DNA of 64,000 bases from Mycolicibacterium sp. GF69 (lineage in GTDB: Bacteria; Actinomycetota; Actinomycetes; Mycobacteriales; Mycobacteriaceae): contig NZ_QMEW01000029.1 of assembly GCF_003284965.1 (NCBI RefSeq), positions 1 to 64,000 of the forward strand, written 5' to 3'. Positions 8,734 to 18,166 of this stretch are shown here, piece after piece. Position numbers and translations under genes: made by a program. Position 1 is the stretch's first letter; each line of letters opens with the position of its first letter. The notes under the pieces were generated by a model. That model saw only the letters and a list, made by a program, of their open reading frames with translations, searched no databases and was not told the DNA's origin.

Positions 8734-9606
8734 ATGGGCGGGACAGCATTTGTGGGTCGTCCGGGTCCGCGCGCAGCGGGGCCGCAGCCAGCGACGAGCT
8801 TGGAGATCACCGCCGAGGGGCTCTGGCTGGTGCAGGCATTGTGCGCAGTGGAGACCTTGCCCGCGGTGCTCGTGTGTCGACCATTTGTCAGTGAGTGCGG
8901 ACTGCCTGAGAGTCACCCGGGCTATGCGGTGCTCCAGGAGGCCGGTGTCCTGCTCGGCGGCGATGTCGTGCACCCACAGGTGAAGCTGTGGGTGCAGACA
9001 CTGGGCAATCCGGATGTGGTGCTGTCGTGTCTGATCCACCGCGGCGGCGAGCATCTACGGGTAGCTATTGCCCGCCGCGGTGATGTGACGGTCGCCGCCG
9101 CGCGACATGGGGAGAACGTCACGGTGGAGAGCCTGGGCCCGGGCATGACGCTCGCGGGCTTGGTCCAACGCGTGCTCCCGCTGTGCGGCCCGGCCATGGT
9201 GCCGGCTTCCTTCGACGCAGTTACCGTCCCTACGGCGGACTTGCTGAGCAGCTTGGCGCAGGTTCTGCGCGGCGAGCACAGTCCGATGGTGGCGTTGGGG
9301 CGTCTGGGCATGGATGCCGACCAACATCGGATCGTCACGCTGGCGGCGGATCATCCGGTCATGGAGTTGTCGATGGTTGTTGTGACGCACGGCAGCAACC
9401 ATCAGATGCAGGTCAGCAAGACAGCCGCCACGGTCACCGATACCAGTGCTGGCAGGGTCGTCAGCGGCCCTGTTCGCAGTGAGAGTGGTTCATGGTGGAC
9501 GCTGATTGCGCCAGGGTCCGATGCGGCGATCTTGTCTGCGCTGAAATCGGTCATGTCCACAGTAGGTCTGGCTGAGTGGTCGACTACCCCCCGACCCGGC
9601 CGTTAA
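8734..9606 (+). CDS. espG: EspG-type cytosolic chaperone for PE-PPE
   Basis: A 290-residue protein matching EspG in length and in the opening strand-helix signature (LEITAEGLWLVQALCAVETLP). EspG proteins bind the tip of the PPE helical domain and keep PE-PPE pairs soluble until they reach the secretion machine. Each ESX locus has its own EspG, so this one should serve the PE-PPE pair at 6330-7878. The protein has no membrane segment or signal peptide. About 90 bases of promoter-bearing DNA separate it from the espI-like gene. Confidence 0.87.
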   Translation: MGGTAFVGRPGPRAAGPQPATSLEITAEGLWLVQALCAVETLPAVLVCRPFVSECGLPESHPGYAVLQEAGVLLGGDVVHPQVKLWVQTLGNPDVVLSCLIHRGGEHLRVAIARRGDVTVAAARHGENVTVESLGPGMTLAGLVQRVLPLCGPAMVPASFDAVTVPTADLLSSLAQVLRGEHSPMVALGRLGMDADQHRIVTLAADHPVMELSMVVVTHGSNHQMQVSKTAATVTDTSAGRVVSGPVRSESGSWWTLIAPGSDAAILSALKSVMSTVGLAEWSTTPRPGR

Positions 9607-9669
9607 GTCCCTTACGTCCGAGCCTGTCCGCACGGTGAACACGACCAGATAAATCAGTCAAAATAGCTG

Positions 9670-9699
9670 TTTACGTGGTGCCCAAAAGTGATTAATCAT
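9670..9699 (+). promoter_or_regulatory. Predicted promoter of the espI-like/eccD/mycP/eccE/eccA block
   Basis: TTTACG (9671-9676) and TAATCA (9694-9699) are spaced by 17 bases. The -35 region is inside GTTTACGTGGTGC, identical to the 13-mer at 18111. The -10 lies on a perfect 10-base palindrome, TGATTAATCA, a possible operator. A leader of about 30 bases precedes the GTG start at 9737. Confidence 0.6.
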
Positions 9700-9736
9700 G
9701 TACTGTAGTGAATCAGTCCGAGGAGGTAGGCCACTT

Positions 9737-11572
9737 GTGGCGCAGGAGAATCGAGAGCCCGTGAGCGATCAGGACTTTTTCAGCCAGTATCTGCAACCGA
9801 CGGGTACGCCCGCCGCCGGGGCGGATGACCCGGTGACCGCGCTGCCGTCCGATGACGATGCTGAGGCCGGCGCCGATGCGCCTGTGGGCGCGGGAATGAC
9901 TGGCCCTCAAGCTGTTCCAATCGGAGTAGAGCCCTCACCGCACGCTGCGGGCCCGGCCGTGCCCGACGATGGTTTCGACGGTGTCCCCCCGGCGGGCGCG
10001 TACCCCGCGCCGCCGGCGGACAGCACCCCGCCGTGGAGAGCTGATCCCGGATACAACAGCGAACACCTACCACCAGACCACTACACAGCGCCGCCCCCGG
10101 CGACGGCAGGATTCGACGGTGGCCACCACCCGGCGGGCGCGTACACCGCACCGCCGGCGGACAGCACCCCGCCGTGGAGAGCTGATCCCGGATACAACAG
10201 CGAACACCTACCACCAGACCACTACACAGCGCCGCCCCCGCCCCCGGTTGGGTATCCGGCACCGCGGCCGCCCGGCGGTGAGTCGATAGCTCGGCACGCT
10301 CAGCGCCCAGGACCCAGCTATCGGCACGACGGTAATGCGGACGACTACAGCGTCTCCCAGCGCGGATATACGGCCCCGCCTGCGCGGCACACGCCCGCCC
10401 CGCCACCGGCGCCGGGACAGTACGATCCGCGCAGCGCTTCGCCGCGTCCAGAGCCGACCGATCGGCAGGACTGGCAGGCTGGACCTCCCGCCGCCGGTTA
10501 CCCGGGCGGCCCACCTCCACAGTCCCCGCCGCCGCCCCCGTTCGCGGCCCGCCCCGGACCGCTCGGTGTGCCCCCGCAGCGCCATGAGTCGGTGGGGGCG
10601 ATGCAGTCGCAGGTCCGAGAGGCCGACTTTGTCACCCCGTACAAACAAGTTCCTGAGCGCGGGTGGCGGCGCAGGGTGTATCAGACGATGCGGATCAACT
10701 TGGGGCTCAGTCCCGCTGAGCGTGAGTGGAATGATCTGCGGCGCCGTCTAACGGTCAACCTGCGCGGCACTTACACGATCGCGGTGTTGCAGCAGAAGGG
10801 GGGAGTGTCTAAGACCACTACCACCGTCGGGATCGGTGCTGCGCTAGCGCGTTACCGCGACGACAAGGTGGTCGCCATTGACGCCAATCCAGCCAGCGGT
10901 AACCTCGCGAAACGAATCAATGAGCCCAGCACGGGAACGTGGCGCGGGCTGTTGATGGATCAGAATTTGCACTCGTACAGTGATTTTCGGCATTACCTGG
11001 GCAAGGATAGTTCCTCGGGTTTGGAGGTGCTTGCGGGTGACCCGGGGGACGAGGTGATCACCGGCACCGCGTTGGTGATGACATGGCAGCGTTTGTCTCG
11101 GCAGTACCCGATCGCGTTGCTCGACTGCGGAAATCAGATGCGCGACGACGTGATTGCCGCTGTGCTGTCGATGGCCGACGTTGTGGTGGTTCCCACGACG
11201 ACGCGCTACGACGGAGCCGAGGCTGCCCGTGAGACGTTGGATTGGCTTATGCAGCATGGCTATCCGCACCTGGTGCGTTCGGCGGTGATGGTAGTCAGCA
11301 ACGTCAACAAGGTCACTCCCACCAAAGCGGTACGCAATCTCCATGAGGGATTTGAGCGTGCTGTGCGGGCGGTCCATGACATTCCCTACGATCCGCATCT
11401 CAGCGATGCCACAGCAATCAACTTCGATCGGCTGGCGCCGCAGACCCAGCGGGCATTCATTGAAACAGCGGCCTCGATTGTGGACGGGTTCGCAGGTGCG
11501 GCGGACAAAGACCCGGGGTATCGGCCGCAGTGGCCGGCGTCGGGCGATGAGCGCGGGCAGGAGCGGCGATGA
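9737..11572 (+). CDS. EspI-like protein: proline-rich N-terminus and ParA/MinD-type ATPase
   Basis: From GTG 9737 (AGGAGGTAGG at 9721-9730 in front) the protein has 611 residues; starts at 9698 or 9761 are possible. The first 300 or so residues are Pro/Ala-rich and disordered, with a 47-residue unit present twice. An RGWRRRVYQTMRINLGLSP motif typical of EspI follows, then a ParA/MinD-like domain with a deviant P-loop, KGGVSKTTTT, in which Ser replaces the usual Gly of KGGxGKT. EspI in ESX-1 links ATP level to secretion. This is not judged to be the plasmid partition ATPase, because of the EspI-specific motif and ESX location. Its stop overlaps the eccD start by four bases. Confidence 0.85.
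   Translation: MAQENREPVSDQDFFSQYLQPTGTPAAGADDPVTALPSDDDAEAGADAPVGAGMTGPQAVPIGVEPSPHAAGPAVPDDGFDGVPPAGAYPAPPADSTPPWRADPGYNSEHLPPDHYTAPPPATAGFDGGHHPAGAYTAPPADSTPPWRADPGYNSEHLPPDHYTAPPPPPVGYPAPRPPGGESIARHAQRPGPSYRHDGNADDYSVSQRGYTAPPARHTPAPPPAPGQYDPRSASPRPEPTDRQDWQAGPPAAGYPGGPPPQSPPPPPFAARPGPLGVPPQRHESVGAMQSQVREADFVTPYKQVPERGWRRRVYQTMRINLGLSPAEREWNDLRRRLTVNLRGTYTIAVLQQKGGVSKTTTTVGIGAALARYRDDKVVAIDANPASGNLAKRINEPSTGTWRGLLMDQNLHSYSDFRHYLGKDSSSGLEVLAGDPGDEVITGTALVMTWQRLSRQYPIALLDCGNQMRDDVIAAVLSMADVVVVPTTTRYDGAEAARETLDWLMQHGYPHLVRSAVMVVSNVNKVTPTKAVRNLHEGFERAVRAVHDIPYDPHLSDATAINFDRLAPQTQRAFIETAASIVDGFAGAADKDPGYRPQWPASGDERGQERR
9991..10240 (+). repeat. 109-bp direct repeat inside the espI-like gene
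   Basis: Bases 9991-10099 recur at 10132-10240, a period of 141 bases (47 codons), with only a few differences. The translated unit includes DSTPPWRADPGYNSEHLPPD. The frame is kept, so the repeat lengthens the disordered tail without breaking the protein. Confidence 0.9.
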
Positions 11573-13110
11573 CATCAACAGACGTTGCGGTGACCGAGAA
11601 CTACCCCGTCGGTACGGTCGCTGCCGAGCGAGTGCGCTTGGCCGAGCAGGTTCGGGTGGCAGTCCTTTTTGAGGGTCGACAACACGATGTCACTCTGCCG
11701 GCGAGTTCGCCCGTGGCGGCCGTTGCTGATTCGTTGGTGCGTGTCTTGCTAACCCGCGAGGGCAGCGACGACGGCATGCGCAAGCCCGACGATGATCGCA
11801 TGATCAGCCCGGGCGTGGTGCGGATGACGTTGATCAATGGGCAACCGCTGGATCGTACCCAGAGTCTCACGCAGCAGGGTGTGCGTGATGGCGAACTGTT
11901 GGTGCTCGACATCATCGATGCCGAAGTGGAGTTCACCCCGATCTTCGAGTCGCCCTCGTCAGCGGTGGCGGTGCTCAATCAGCAGCAGTATTCGGTGGTG
12001 ACCGCAGAAACCGCACGCCGAGTGGCCGGGGTGGTCGTTGGTGCGGCGGTCGCGGCGGTGACCGCACTGTTGGGGTTGGCATGGTGGCGCAACCTGAACA
12101 GCGGCCAAGACTGGAATCTGATCCCCGGGGTCGCGGCAGCGGGTCTTGCAGTGGTGCTGTTGGTTGTCGGGTCATTGGTGTGGTGGCGGGCCAAAGACCT
12201 GGTGACCGCGACGGCGATGTGGCTCTCCGGTGTGCTGATCGCGTGCCCGGCAGCAGCAGTCATGGTGACTCCGGGCTATCCGGGGTCGTGGCACCTGATG
12301 TTGGCAGCGGCAGTCACAGCGGCGGTCGCGGCGGCGTTGTGGCGGTTGAGTCCGGCCCCACCGATCGTGGTGTCGGCCACGGTAATGGTCACCGCGACGG
12401 CAGCAATACTGGCGCTGATCTACGCGCTGACTGGGGCCTCCTTGCAGAACCTGTCGGTTGCGGTGTTGGCAGTCAACCTCTTTGTACTAACCGGTGCGCC
12501 TAAGCTGGCCGCACGGATGGCTGGTATCCCGATACCGCCGTTTCCGACCGTGACAGGCAAGGACACCTTTGCCGATGCCGATGCTATTGCCGCAGAGGCG
12601 TTGGTCGCTGCCGAACACCAAGGCACGCCGACCGTGGAGCAGCTTCGGCGCTCAGCAGAGGCCGCGAACGTCTATTTGACCGCACTGCTGGTAACGGTTG
12701 GTGTGTTCTTCATCGGGGGCTCGATCTGGGCGGTGATACCCGGGCAGGGGCGCTGGTGGCTGGCCACGGTGTATATCGGTGTGCTGGCTGCGATCCTGGT
12801 CATGCGGGGTCGCGCGTTCGCTAGCCGGGAGCAGTCCATCATCGTGGTGGCCACCGGGTTGCTGATGGTGCTCATCACGGCCGCCAACTATGCACTCACC
12901 GGCGAGGGCACGTTCGCTGCGTATATCGCGGCCGCGGTGGTGCTCAGCCTCGGCGCGGCCGGATTGATCGCCGCGGCGGTCGTGCCGGCCAAGGTGTTCT
13001 CACCGGTCTTCCGCAAGGTCATCGAATGGATCGAGTACCTGCTGATTGTGGCGATCCCGCCGCTGGCGATCTGGCTTCTGAACCTCATCTACCTGGCGAG
13101 GAACATGTGA
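11569..13110 (+). CDS. eccD: ESX membrane channel component EccD
   Basis: A 513-residue protein with a cytosolic ubiquitin-like N-terminal domain of about 100 residues (VRVAVLFEGRQHDVTLPAS and following) and then roughly eleven hydrophobic segments to the end, the hallmark of EccD. EccD dimers form the bulk of the inner-membrane ESX barrel. The ATG overlaps the espI-like stop (ATGA). The gene ends at TGA 13110, which overlaps the start of mycP. Confidence 0.94.
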   Translation: MTSTDVAVTENYPVGTVAAERVRLAEQVRVAVLFEGRQHDVTLPASSPVAAVADSLVRVLLTREGSDDGMRKPDDDRMISPGVVRMTLINGQPLDRTQSLTQQGVRDGELLVLDIIDAEVEFTPIFESPSSAVAVLNQQQYSVVTAETARRVAGVVVGAAVAAVTALLGLAWWRNLNSGQDWNLIPGVAAAGLAVVLLVVGSLVWWRAKDLVTATAMWLSGVLIACPAAAVMVTPGYPGSWHLMLAAAVTAAVAAALWRLSPAPPIVVSATVMVTATAAILALIYALTGASLQNLSVAVLAVNLFVLTGAPKLAARMAGIPIPPFPTVTGKDTFADADAIAAEALVAAEHQGTPTVEQLRRSAEAANVYLTALLVTVGVFFIGGSIWAVIPGQGRWWLATVYIGVLAAILVMRGRAFASREQSIIVVATGLLMVLITAANYALTGEGTFAAYIAAAVVLSLGAAGLIAAAVVPAKVFSPVFRKVIEWIEYLLIVAIPPLAIWLLNLIYLARNM

Positions 13111-14504
13111 TGAGCGGCCAACGTGCGTCGGCCGTAGCTGCGGTGGTGATGTTGGCGGCAGCCTGGCCACTGGTCGGCGCCCCGTCGGCAACAGCCATCA
13201 CACCGCCGGTTGTTGATCCGCTGGCGGTCCCGGACGGCACCCCGCGACCCGACGAGCCCATGCAGCACAAGTACGACTGCATCCCCACGGGGTTGATTGC
13301 GGGCACCGACCCGGCAGCGGTCCCCGGATCCCAAGCCTTCATGAATCTGCCCCGTCTCTGGGAATCGGCCGGGCGGGGAGCAGGAGTATCAGTGGCGCTC
13401 ATCGACACGGGCGTCTGGCCCAACCCTCGGTTGCCCCGACTACGCGGCGGCGGCGACTTCATCATGGACGGGGGCGACGGTCTGCAGGACTGCGACGCTC
13501 ACGGTACGACGGTCGCAGCGATCATCGCTTCAAGTCCTGCCGAAGGTGACGGATTAGTCGGCGTAGCACCGGAAGTCGAGCTCATATCGATCCGGCAGTC
13601 CTCGCAGATGTTCACGCCGGTAGCGCCGTCTGCGACCTCGGAGGAGGACCGTCGAGCAGGCACCGTCAGCAGCTTGGCGCGGGCCGTAGTCGCCGCGGCC
13701 AACACTGGAGCCCGCGTGATCAACATGTCGATCGTGGCGTGCATCCCGGTGCTCAAGCCCGTCGACCAGACGACCCTTGGTGCCGCGCTACGCTACGCCG
13801 CCGTAGAAAAGGATGCTGTGATAGTCGCCGCAGCAGGCAACACATCCACTCCGGGATGCGCACAGAACCCCAACATCGACGCCACCAGTGTCGAAGACCC
13901 ACGCAACTGGAACTCAGTGGTGACGATCAGCACCCCGGCCTGGTTCTCCGACTACGTTCTGTCGGTGAGCGCCACCAACAACGAAGGCCAGCCCGCCGTA
14001 GATGACCAGGGCACCGACATCAGCGTGGGCGGACCCTGGGTCGGTGTCGGCGCACCAGGGCTGTTCGTGGAGGGCGTCAACCAAGAAGGAAACCTCATCA
14101 ACGGGACCCACGACACGAAGACCAATTCCCTCAAACCCATGAGTGGCACCAGCTTTTCGGCGGCCTACGTCTCCGGACTGGCGGCCCTGATCCGAGCAAA
14201 GTACCCCGATCTGCCGGCCCATCAGGTGATCAACCGAATCAAGCAGACCGCGCATTCGCCGGCTGCTGTCGTGGACAACCGCCTGGGTTACGGTGCGATC
14301 GACCCGGTAGCTGCGCTGAACTATGACGTGCCGCCGATCCCTGCGCCCCGGGAAAACCTGTCGCGCCCTCTTGGTCCGCCACAGCCTGAACCCGAGCCGG
14401 ACCGCCGCCCGATGGTGATGGCCTTGGTGGGTACCGCGACACTGACGGTGCTGCTGGGCGCAGCGCTGGCAGTCGGCGCCATGTCGAAATCGCGACGAGG
14501 CTGA
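13110..14504 (+). CDS. mycP: Mycosin: ESX-associated membrane-anchored subtilisin-like protease
   Basis: This 464-residue protease starts at ATG 13110, overlapping the eccD stop; GTG 13107 is also possible. It has a signal peptide (AVAAVVMLAAAWPLVGAPSA), a subtilase domain and a C-terminal membrane anchor (about 430-450). The full triad is present: Asp99 in ALIDTGVW, His131 in DAHGTTVA, Ser348 in MSGTSFSAA, with the oxyanion Asn in AAAGNTS. Mycosins cap and stabilise the ESX complex in the periplasm, a role that is often independent of proteolysis. All catalytic residues are intact here. Confidence 0.96.
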   Translation: MSGQRASAVAAVVMLAAAWPLVGAPSATAITPPVVDPLAVPDGTPRPDEPMQHKYDCIPTGLIAGTDPAAVPGSQAFMNLPRLWESAGRGAGVSVALIDTGVWPNPRLPRLRGGGDFIMDGGDGLQDCDAHGTTVAAIIASSPAEGDGLVGVAPEVELISIRQSSQMFTPVAPSATSEEDRRAGTVSSLARAVVAAANTGARVINMSIVACIPVLKPVDQTTLGAALRYAAVEKDAVIVAAAGNTSTPGCAQNPNIDATSVEDPRNWNSVVTISTPAWFSDYVLSVSATNNEGQPAVDDQGTDISVGGPWVGVGAPGLFVEGVNQEGNLINGTHDTKTNSLKPMSGTSFSAAYVSGLAALIRAKYPDLPAHQVINRIKQTAHSPAAVVDNRLGYGAIDPVAALNYDVPPIPAPRENLSRPLGPPQPEPEPDRRPMVMALVGTATLTVLLGAALAVGAMSKSRRG

Positions 14505-14517
14505 AAGGGCCGATCCG

Positions 14518-16158
14518 ATGGTGATGTTAGACGAGCATATTCCCGGCCCGAAAGCCGGCTTGAGCGAGCAGATCCGGCGGTGGCGCTTGGACTTTCGGCT
14601 CGCCCTGGTCGTTACTGCCGAGATAATCGCGCTGGCTGTTCTGGCCGCTATCACCCCAGTGCTGTGGTGGGTGGCGGTACTGATTGCGGTAGCAGCGCTG
14701 CTCGTGGTCACCCTCAGCTATAACGGTGCCACCGCGTGGGAATGGCTTGTCCGCGCGCTGCGCTACGCCTATTTTCGGCGCAACACCAGGGCTCACTTAC
14801 GGCGAGCAGGGATTTCGCCCGCGTTCACCGTCGACATGCCGGGGGCCGGGGCGGTCGGCATGCGCTGGGACGGACAGTATGCGATCACCATGATTGCGTT
14901 GCACGGCAAGCCTTTTGCACCGACGGTGCTGGTGCCCGCGGGCGCTGAGACCACCAGCTTGGTTCCCGTTCAAGCCGTCATCGACCAGCTCCATCAGTTC
15001 GCCGGCCTGGAGCTGCATTCTGCCGACATCGTTTCAGCAGGTGCCCGGGTGGCTCTTGATGGGCGTTACACCCCAAAGTATGAGGAAATCATTGCCGACC
15101 GAGCAGCTGTCGGGGAACGGCGCACGTGGCTGGTGCTGCGACTGTGCCCACAAGCATGCCTGGCGGCAATGATGTATCGAGGTGATGCGGCGGCCGCAGC
15201 AGCGGCGGCCACCGAGCGGGTCCGCCAGTCGGTGTTGCGAGCGGGCTGCCGGGCAATCACCTGCACTGCCGATCAGGTGGACCAGTCCACTAAGGCGCTC
15301 CTGGCTGGCGCAGAGCTGGAGCGGATTCGCGAGGGCTGGGGCTATCTGGATACGGTGTCGCAGTACGTCACGACATATCGGATCGCGGGCAACGACCTCA
15401 CTACGCGTGTGCTCAACGATGTGTGGACCGTGCGTTCCGATGCCACGGTCACCTCGATCCGCCTGACCGCCGATCGGGCCGGCGTCGTCGCTGCCGGGGC
15501 GGTGGTCCGTTTCCATACAGCTGCGCCGTTACCGCATCCGCCCCTGCTGACACTGCGGCCCATTATCGGGCAGTGCTTTGACTCTCTTCTCGCGAGTCTG
15601 CCGCTCGGTGATCGGGCATTGCGCCTGGAGATGTCGCCGCGGCGTCTGACCAATCCGGCCGAGCTGAAAGTGCCGGTGGGGCCCAGCGGTCCGATGCTCG
15701 GCATGACGGTCACAGGTGTTCCGTTCCTGATGCCACTGACTGACCCGTTGCGAGCCAGCACGATATCGGTCAGCGCGTCCTTGGACGCCGTGATTCCGTT
15801 GCTGTTGAGGGCCAGCGCCGCTGGATCGGTCATCCTGATTCACACCGAGCGCCCCCAGGTATGGCAGCCACTGCTCGACAACGCCCATCGCATCAGCCTC
15901 GCCAGTGATCGCGAGCCTGTGCGCCCTCCGAACGTCATCGTCGCTGACGGCATCGGGCACGGCCTCACAGCCGGCGAGCGTGGACACACCCTGATCACGC
16001 TCACCGACGTCGCCGAACCGAGTGCAGACGTGACGTTGGTGCAGCAGTCCGGCGATGAACTCGTACTCGGCACCCCGAGTGTGCAGGGAGTCCGACTCAG
16101 CATCATGCGTCCGCGCAATGAGGCACAGTTTCTGTCTCACTTGGTCGTGCGCACATGA
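14518..16158 (+). CDS. eccE: ESX membrane component EccE
   Basis: A 546-residue protein with two adjacent membrane segments near the N-terminus (about residues 28-65, LALVVTAEIIALAVLAAITP and the next) and a long soluble domain, the EccE architecture. EccE sits at the periphery of the ESX membrane complex. The ATG at 14518 has GAAAGG 8 bases upstream. The gene lies between mycP and eccA as in most ESX loci, and its stop overlaps the eccA start by four bases. Confidence 0.9.
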   Translation: MVMLDEHIPGPKAGLSEQIRRWRLDFRLALVVTAEIIALAVLAAITPVLWWVAVLIAVAALLVVTLSYNGATAWEWLVRALRYAYFRRNTRAHLRRAGISPAFTVDMPGAGAVGMRWDGQYAITMIALHGKPFAPTVLVPAGAETTSLVPVQAVIDQLHQFAGLELHSADIVSAGARVALDGRYTPKYEEIIADRAAVGERRTWLVLRLCPQACLAAMMYRGDAAAAAAAATERVRQSVLRAGCRAITCTADQVDQSTKALLAGAELERIREGWGYLDTVSQYVTTYRIAGNDLTTRVLNDVWTVRSDATVTSIRLTADRAGVVAAGAVVRFHTAAPLPHPPLLTLRPIIGQCFDSLLASLPLGDRALRLEMSPRRLTNPAELKVPVGPSGPMLGMTVTGVPFLMPLTDPLRASTISVSASLDAVIPLLLRASAAGSVILIHTERPQVWQPLLDNAHRISLASDREPVRPPNVIVADGIGHGLTAGERGHTLITLTDVAEPSADVTLVQQSGDELVLGTPSVQGVRLSIMRPRNEAQFLSHLVVRT

Positions 16159-17936
16159 TCAGTCAGCGCTCTCTGGATGCCCTGCGCGCAGCGATGAAGG
16201 TCATGGGTTCGGCTCCTGAGCGAGCAGCGCAAGTCTTCGTTCTTGCTACCCAAGACGATCCCGAACTGGCGGATGGATGGTTGGGCCGTTACGCCACCGG
16301 AGAGCGCACATTGGCGGTGCTGTCCAAGCTTTCTGCGAATGCCGATCGGCTGGGTGAGGGGTTAAGCAGGCTCCAGCTGGGCCCGGCCAATATGGGCGCA
16401 TTCTTCGAAATCGAGTACGCGCGCTTTCCGATCGCTGATCAGATCACCGCCCAGTTGGCCTACGCGGCCGCACTGATCGCCTCGAATGAGTTCCAACAGG
16501 CTAGCGCCATACTCGACCGGTTGCCGGCCGATAGTCCCGAAACCGGGTACGTGCGCGCATGTTTGGCGACCAAGACCCAGCGCTGGCCCGACGTGCTGAC
16601 GGCAGTCGGTGTGTGCACCCAAAATCCTCGGGACACGTATCTGGCGCGGGCGGCGAGTCTGCTGGAGGCGTGGGCGGCGGCCAGCCTGGGGCTGATGCAA
16701 CCTGCGCTGCAGGCTGCGCAACGCGTGATAGACGGCAAGCCAACTTCTACCGACGGGCTGGGCGCGCGAGGAGTGGGCATCAAGGATGTGCTCACGCGAG
16801 ACGCACTGTTTTGTCGCGCCTTGGTGCTTCGCTATCAGGGCGAGGATGAGGAATCCGAGTCTGTGTTGACCGGAATACGCGTGCAATGGCCGGATTTCGA
16901 GCGCGCTCAAGTCGCTCTCAACGATCGCACGTTCGGCTTAGAGGTCACCGACCCGGAGACGATCGCCTCCCGTACCGACAAGTGGGACGCGGCGACTGGC
17001 ACCAGCCGTGCTGCGCGCGACCAAGCCGACCGTGATGCCACGCGACAGGAAGTGCTCGCCCGCGCGGAGGAGCGGCTGGCGGCGTTCATCGGCCTGGAGG
17101 GGCCGAAGGAACAGATCGCCGTGTGGCGCACGGAGATAGAGATTGATCTTCTTCTTGCAGAGCAAGGGCAGGAGGTCGGCACCGCCAATGAGAACCACAT
17201 GGTCTTTGAAGGTCCACCGGGCACAGCGAAAACAAGCTATGCGCGGATTGTCGCCGAAATCCTGTTCGGGCTGGGGAAAATCGATCGTCCTAAGCCACTG
17301 GAAGTGACCGAGGAAGACATCGTGGTCGGCTATGTCTCGCAGACCGCTGAGAAGATGCGCGACATTTGCGAAGAAGCGCTCGGCGGGGTTCTGTTCATCG
17401 ATGAGGCCTACCGGCTCGCGCCTGAAACGGAGGGGCATTCTTTCGGCAAGGACGCCATCAACACGTTGCTCAAGTACATGGAGGACTACCGCGACCAGCT
17501 CGTGGTCATCGTGGCGGGGTACCCGGTCGAGATGCGCCGGTTCATGGCAACCAATCCCGGTCTCGCGGGCAGGTTCCACTTCACGTTGACGTTCGACAGC
17601 TACAACGCTGACGAGATCGTCGCTATTGGCCGGTCAATCGCGGATCAGGAAAAGATCACCGTTGCCGAGAGTGCGTGGGAGATACTGCGGCAAGAAACGG
17701 ATCGTCTTCGCGCCATTCCCGCCAAGGAGGGCACAGCTCTCGACGCCGCGGGCAACGGTCGCTACGCCCGCAAGGTGGTCTTGGCATGCAAGCGGGAACG
17801 CGCCCGCAGGCTGCGCACGCTGGGCTCTGCGGGCTTGAGGGAGCTTGCCGCTGCGGACCTGTCCGCGTTCGATGTCACCGACGACGATATGGCCCGCGCG
17901 CTGGTGTCGGCGCTGTCGACCGCCGCCACGACGTGA
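16155..17936 (+). CDS. eccA: EccA: cytosolic CbbX-type AAA+ ATPase of the ESX system
   Basis: A 593-residue protein with an N-terminal TPR-like helical domain of about 280 residues and a C-terminal AAA+ domain: Walker A GPPGTAKTS (about residue 354) and Walker B GGVLFIDEAYRL. EccA-type ATPases are proposed to release EspG and other partners from substrates at the secretion machine. It is the last gene of the ESX locus. A 230-base stretch follows with no gene but with a promoter of the TTTACG family at its end. Confidence 0.94.
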   Translation: MISQRSLDALRAAMKVMGSAPERAAQVFVLATQDDPELADGWLGRYATGERTLAVLSKLSANADRLGEGLSRLQLGPANMGAFFEIEYARFPIADQITAQLAYAAALIASNEFQQASAILDRLPADSPETGYVRACLATKTQRWPDVLTAVGVCTQNPRDTYLARAASLLEAWAAASLGLMQPALQAAQRVIDGKPTSTDGLGARGVGIKDVLTRDALFCRALVLRYQGEDEESESVLTGIRVQWPDFERAQVALNDRTFGLEVTDPETIASRTDKWDAATGTSRAARDQADRDATRQEVLARAEERLAAFIGLEGPKEQIAVWRTEIEIDLLLAEQGQEVGTANENHMVFEGPPGTAKTSYARIVAEILFGLGKIDRPKPLEVTEEDIVVGYVSQTAEKMRDICEEALGGVLFIDEAYRLAPETEGHSFGKDAINTLLKYMEDYRDQLVVIVAGYPVEMRRFMATNPGLAGRFHFTLTFDSYNADEIVAIGRSIADQEKITVAESAWEILRQETDRLRAIPAKEGTALDAAGNGRYARKVVLACKRERARRLRTLGSAGLRELAAADLSAFDVTDDDMARALVSALSTAATT

Positions 17937-18110
17937 GAGTGGACCGCACCGAGGACGGCTTGCGCGCGTAGTCCTGAACGCGTTGTTGCACACGATGATT
18001 GCCCAGTCCGCCGCGACACCGCAGCGGTCGTCGTGACCATGCTGGTGCGGACGTAGCGCCGCGTCTTGGCCGCACCTCCGTCGTCGGTGAGCGCACTCAC
18101 CCACACGACC

Positions 18111-18166
18111 GTTTACGTGGTGCGTTCGCATTGACTACTTATGACTGAATATGTCACTGTGTAGTC
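18111..18166 (+). promoter_or_regulatory. Predicted promoter and dyad operator before the coupling-protein operon
   Basis: GTTTACGTGGTGC at 18111-18123 matches the espI promoter exactly. TTTACG (18112-18117) lies 18 bases from TACTTA (18136-18141). Nested inverted repeats cover the -10 and the start region: GACTAC (18133-18138) with GTAGTC (18161-18166), and TGAC (18142-18145) with GTCA (18153-18156). This is a candidate binding site for a regulator such as the EspR-like protein at 20007. Nothing else is evident in 17937-18110. Confidence 0.55.

Noticed and set aside
10758..11440. EspI-like ATPase as plasmid partition ParA
   Set aside because: It has the EspI linker motif and Pro-rich N-terminus, lies inside the ESX locus and has no parB-like gene nearby.
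13914..14711. Long - strand frame opposite mycP and eccE
   Set aside because: Antisense frame with no domain; the + strand genes are certain.
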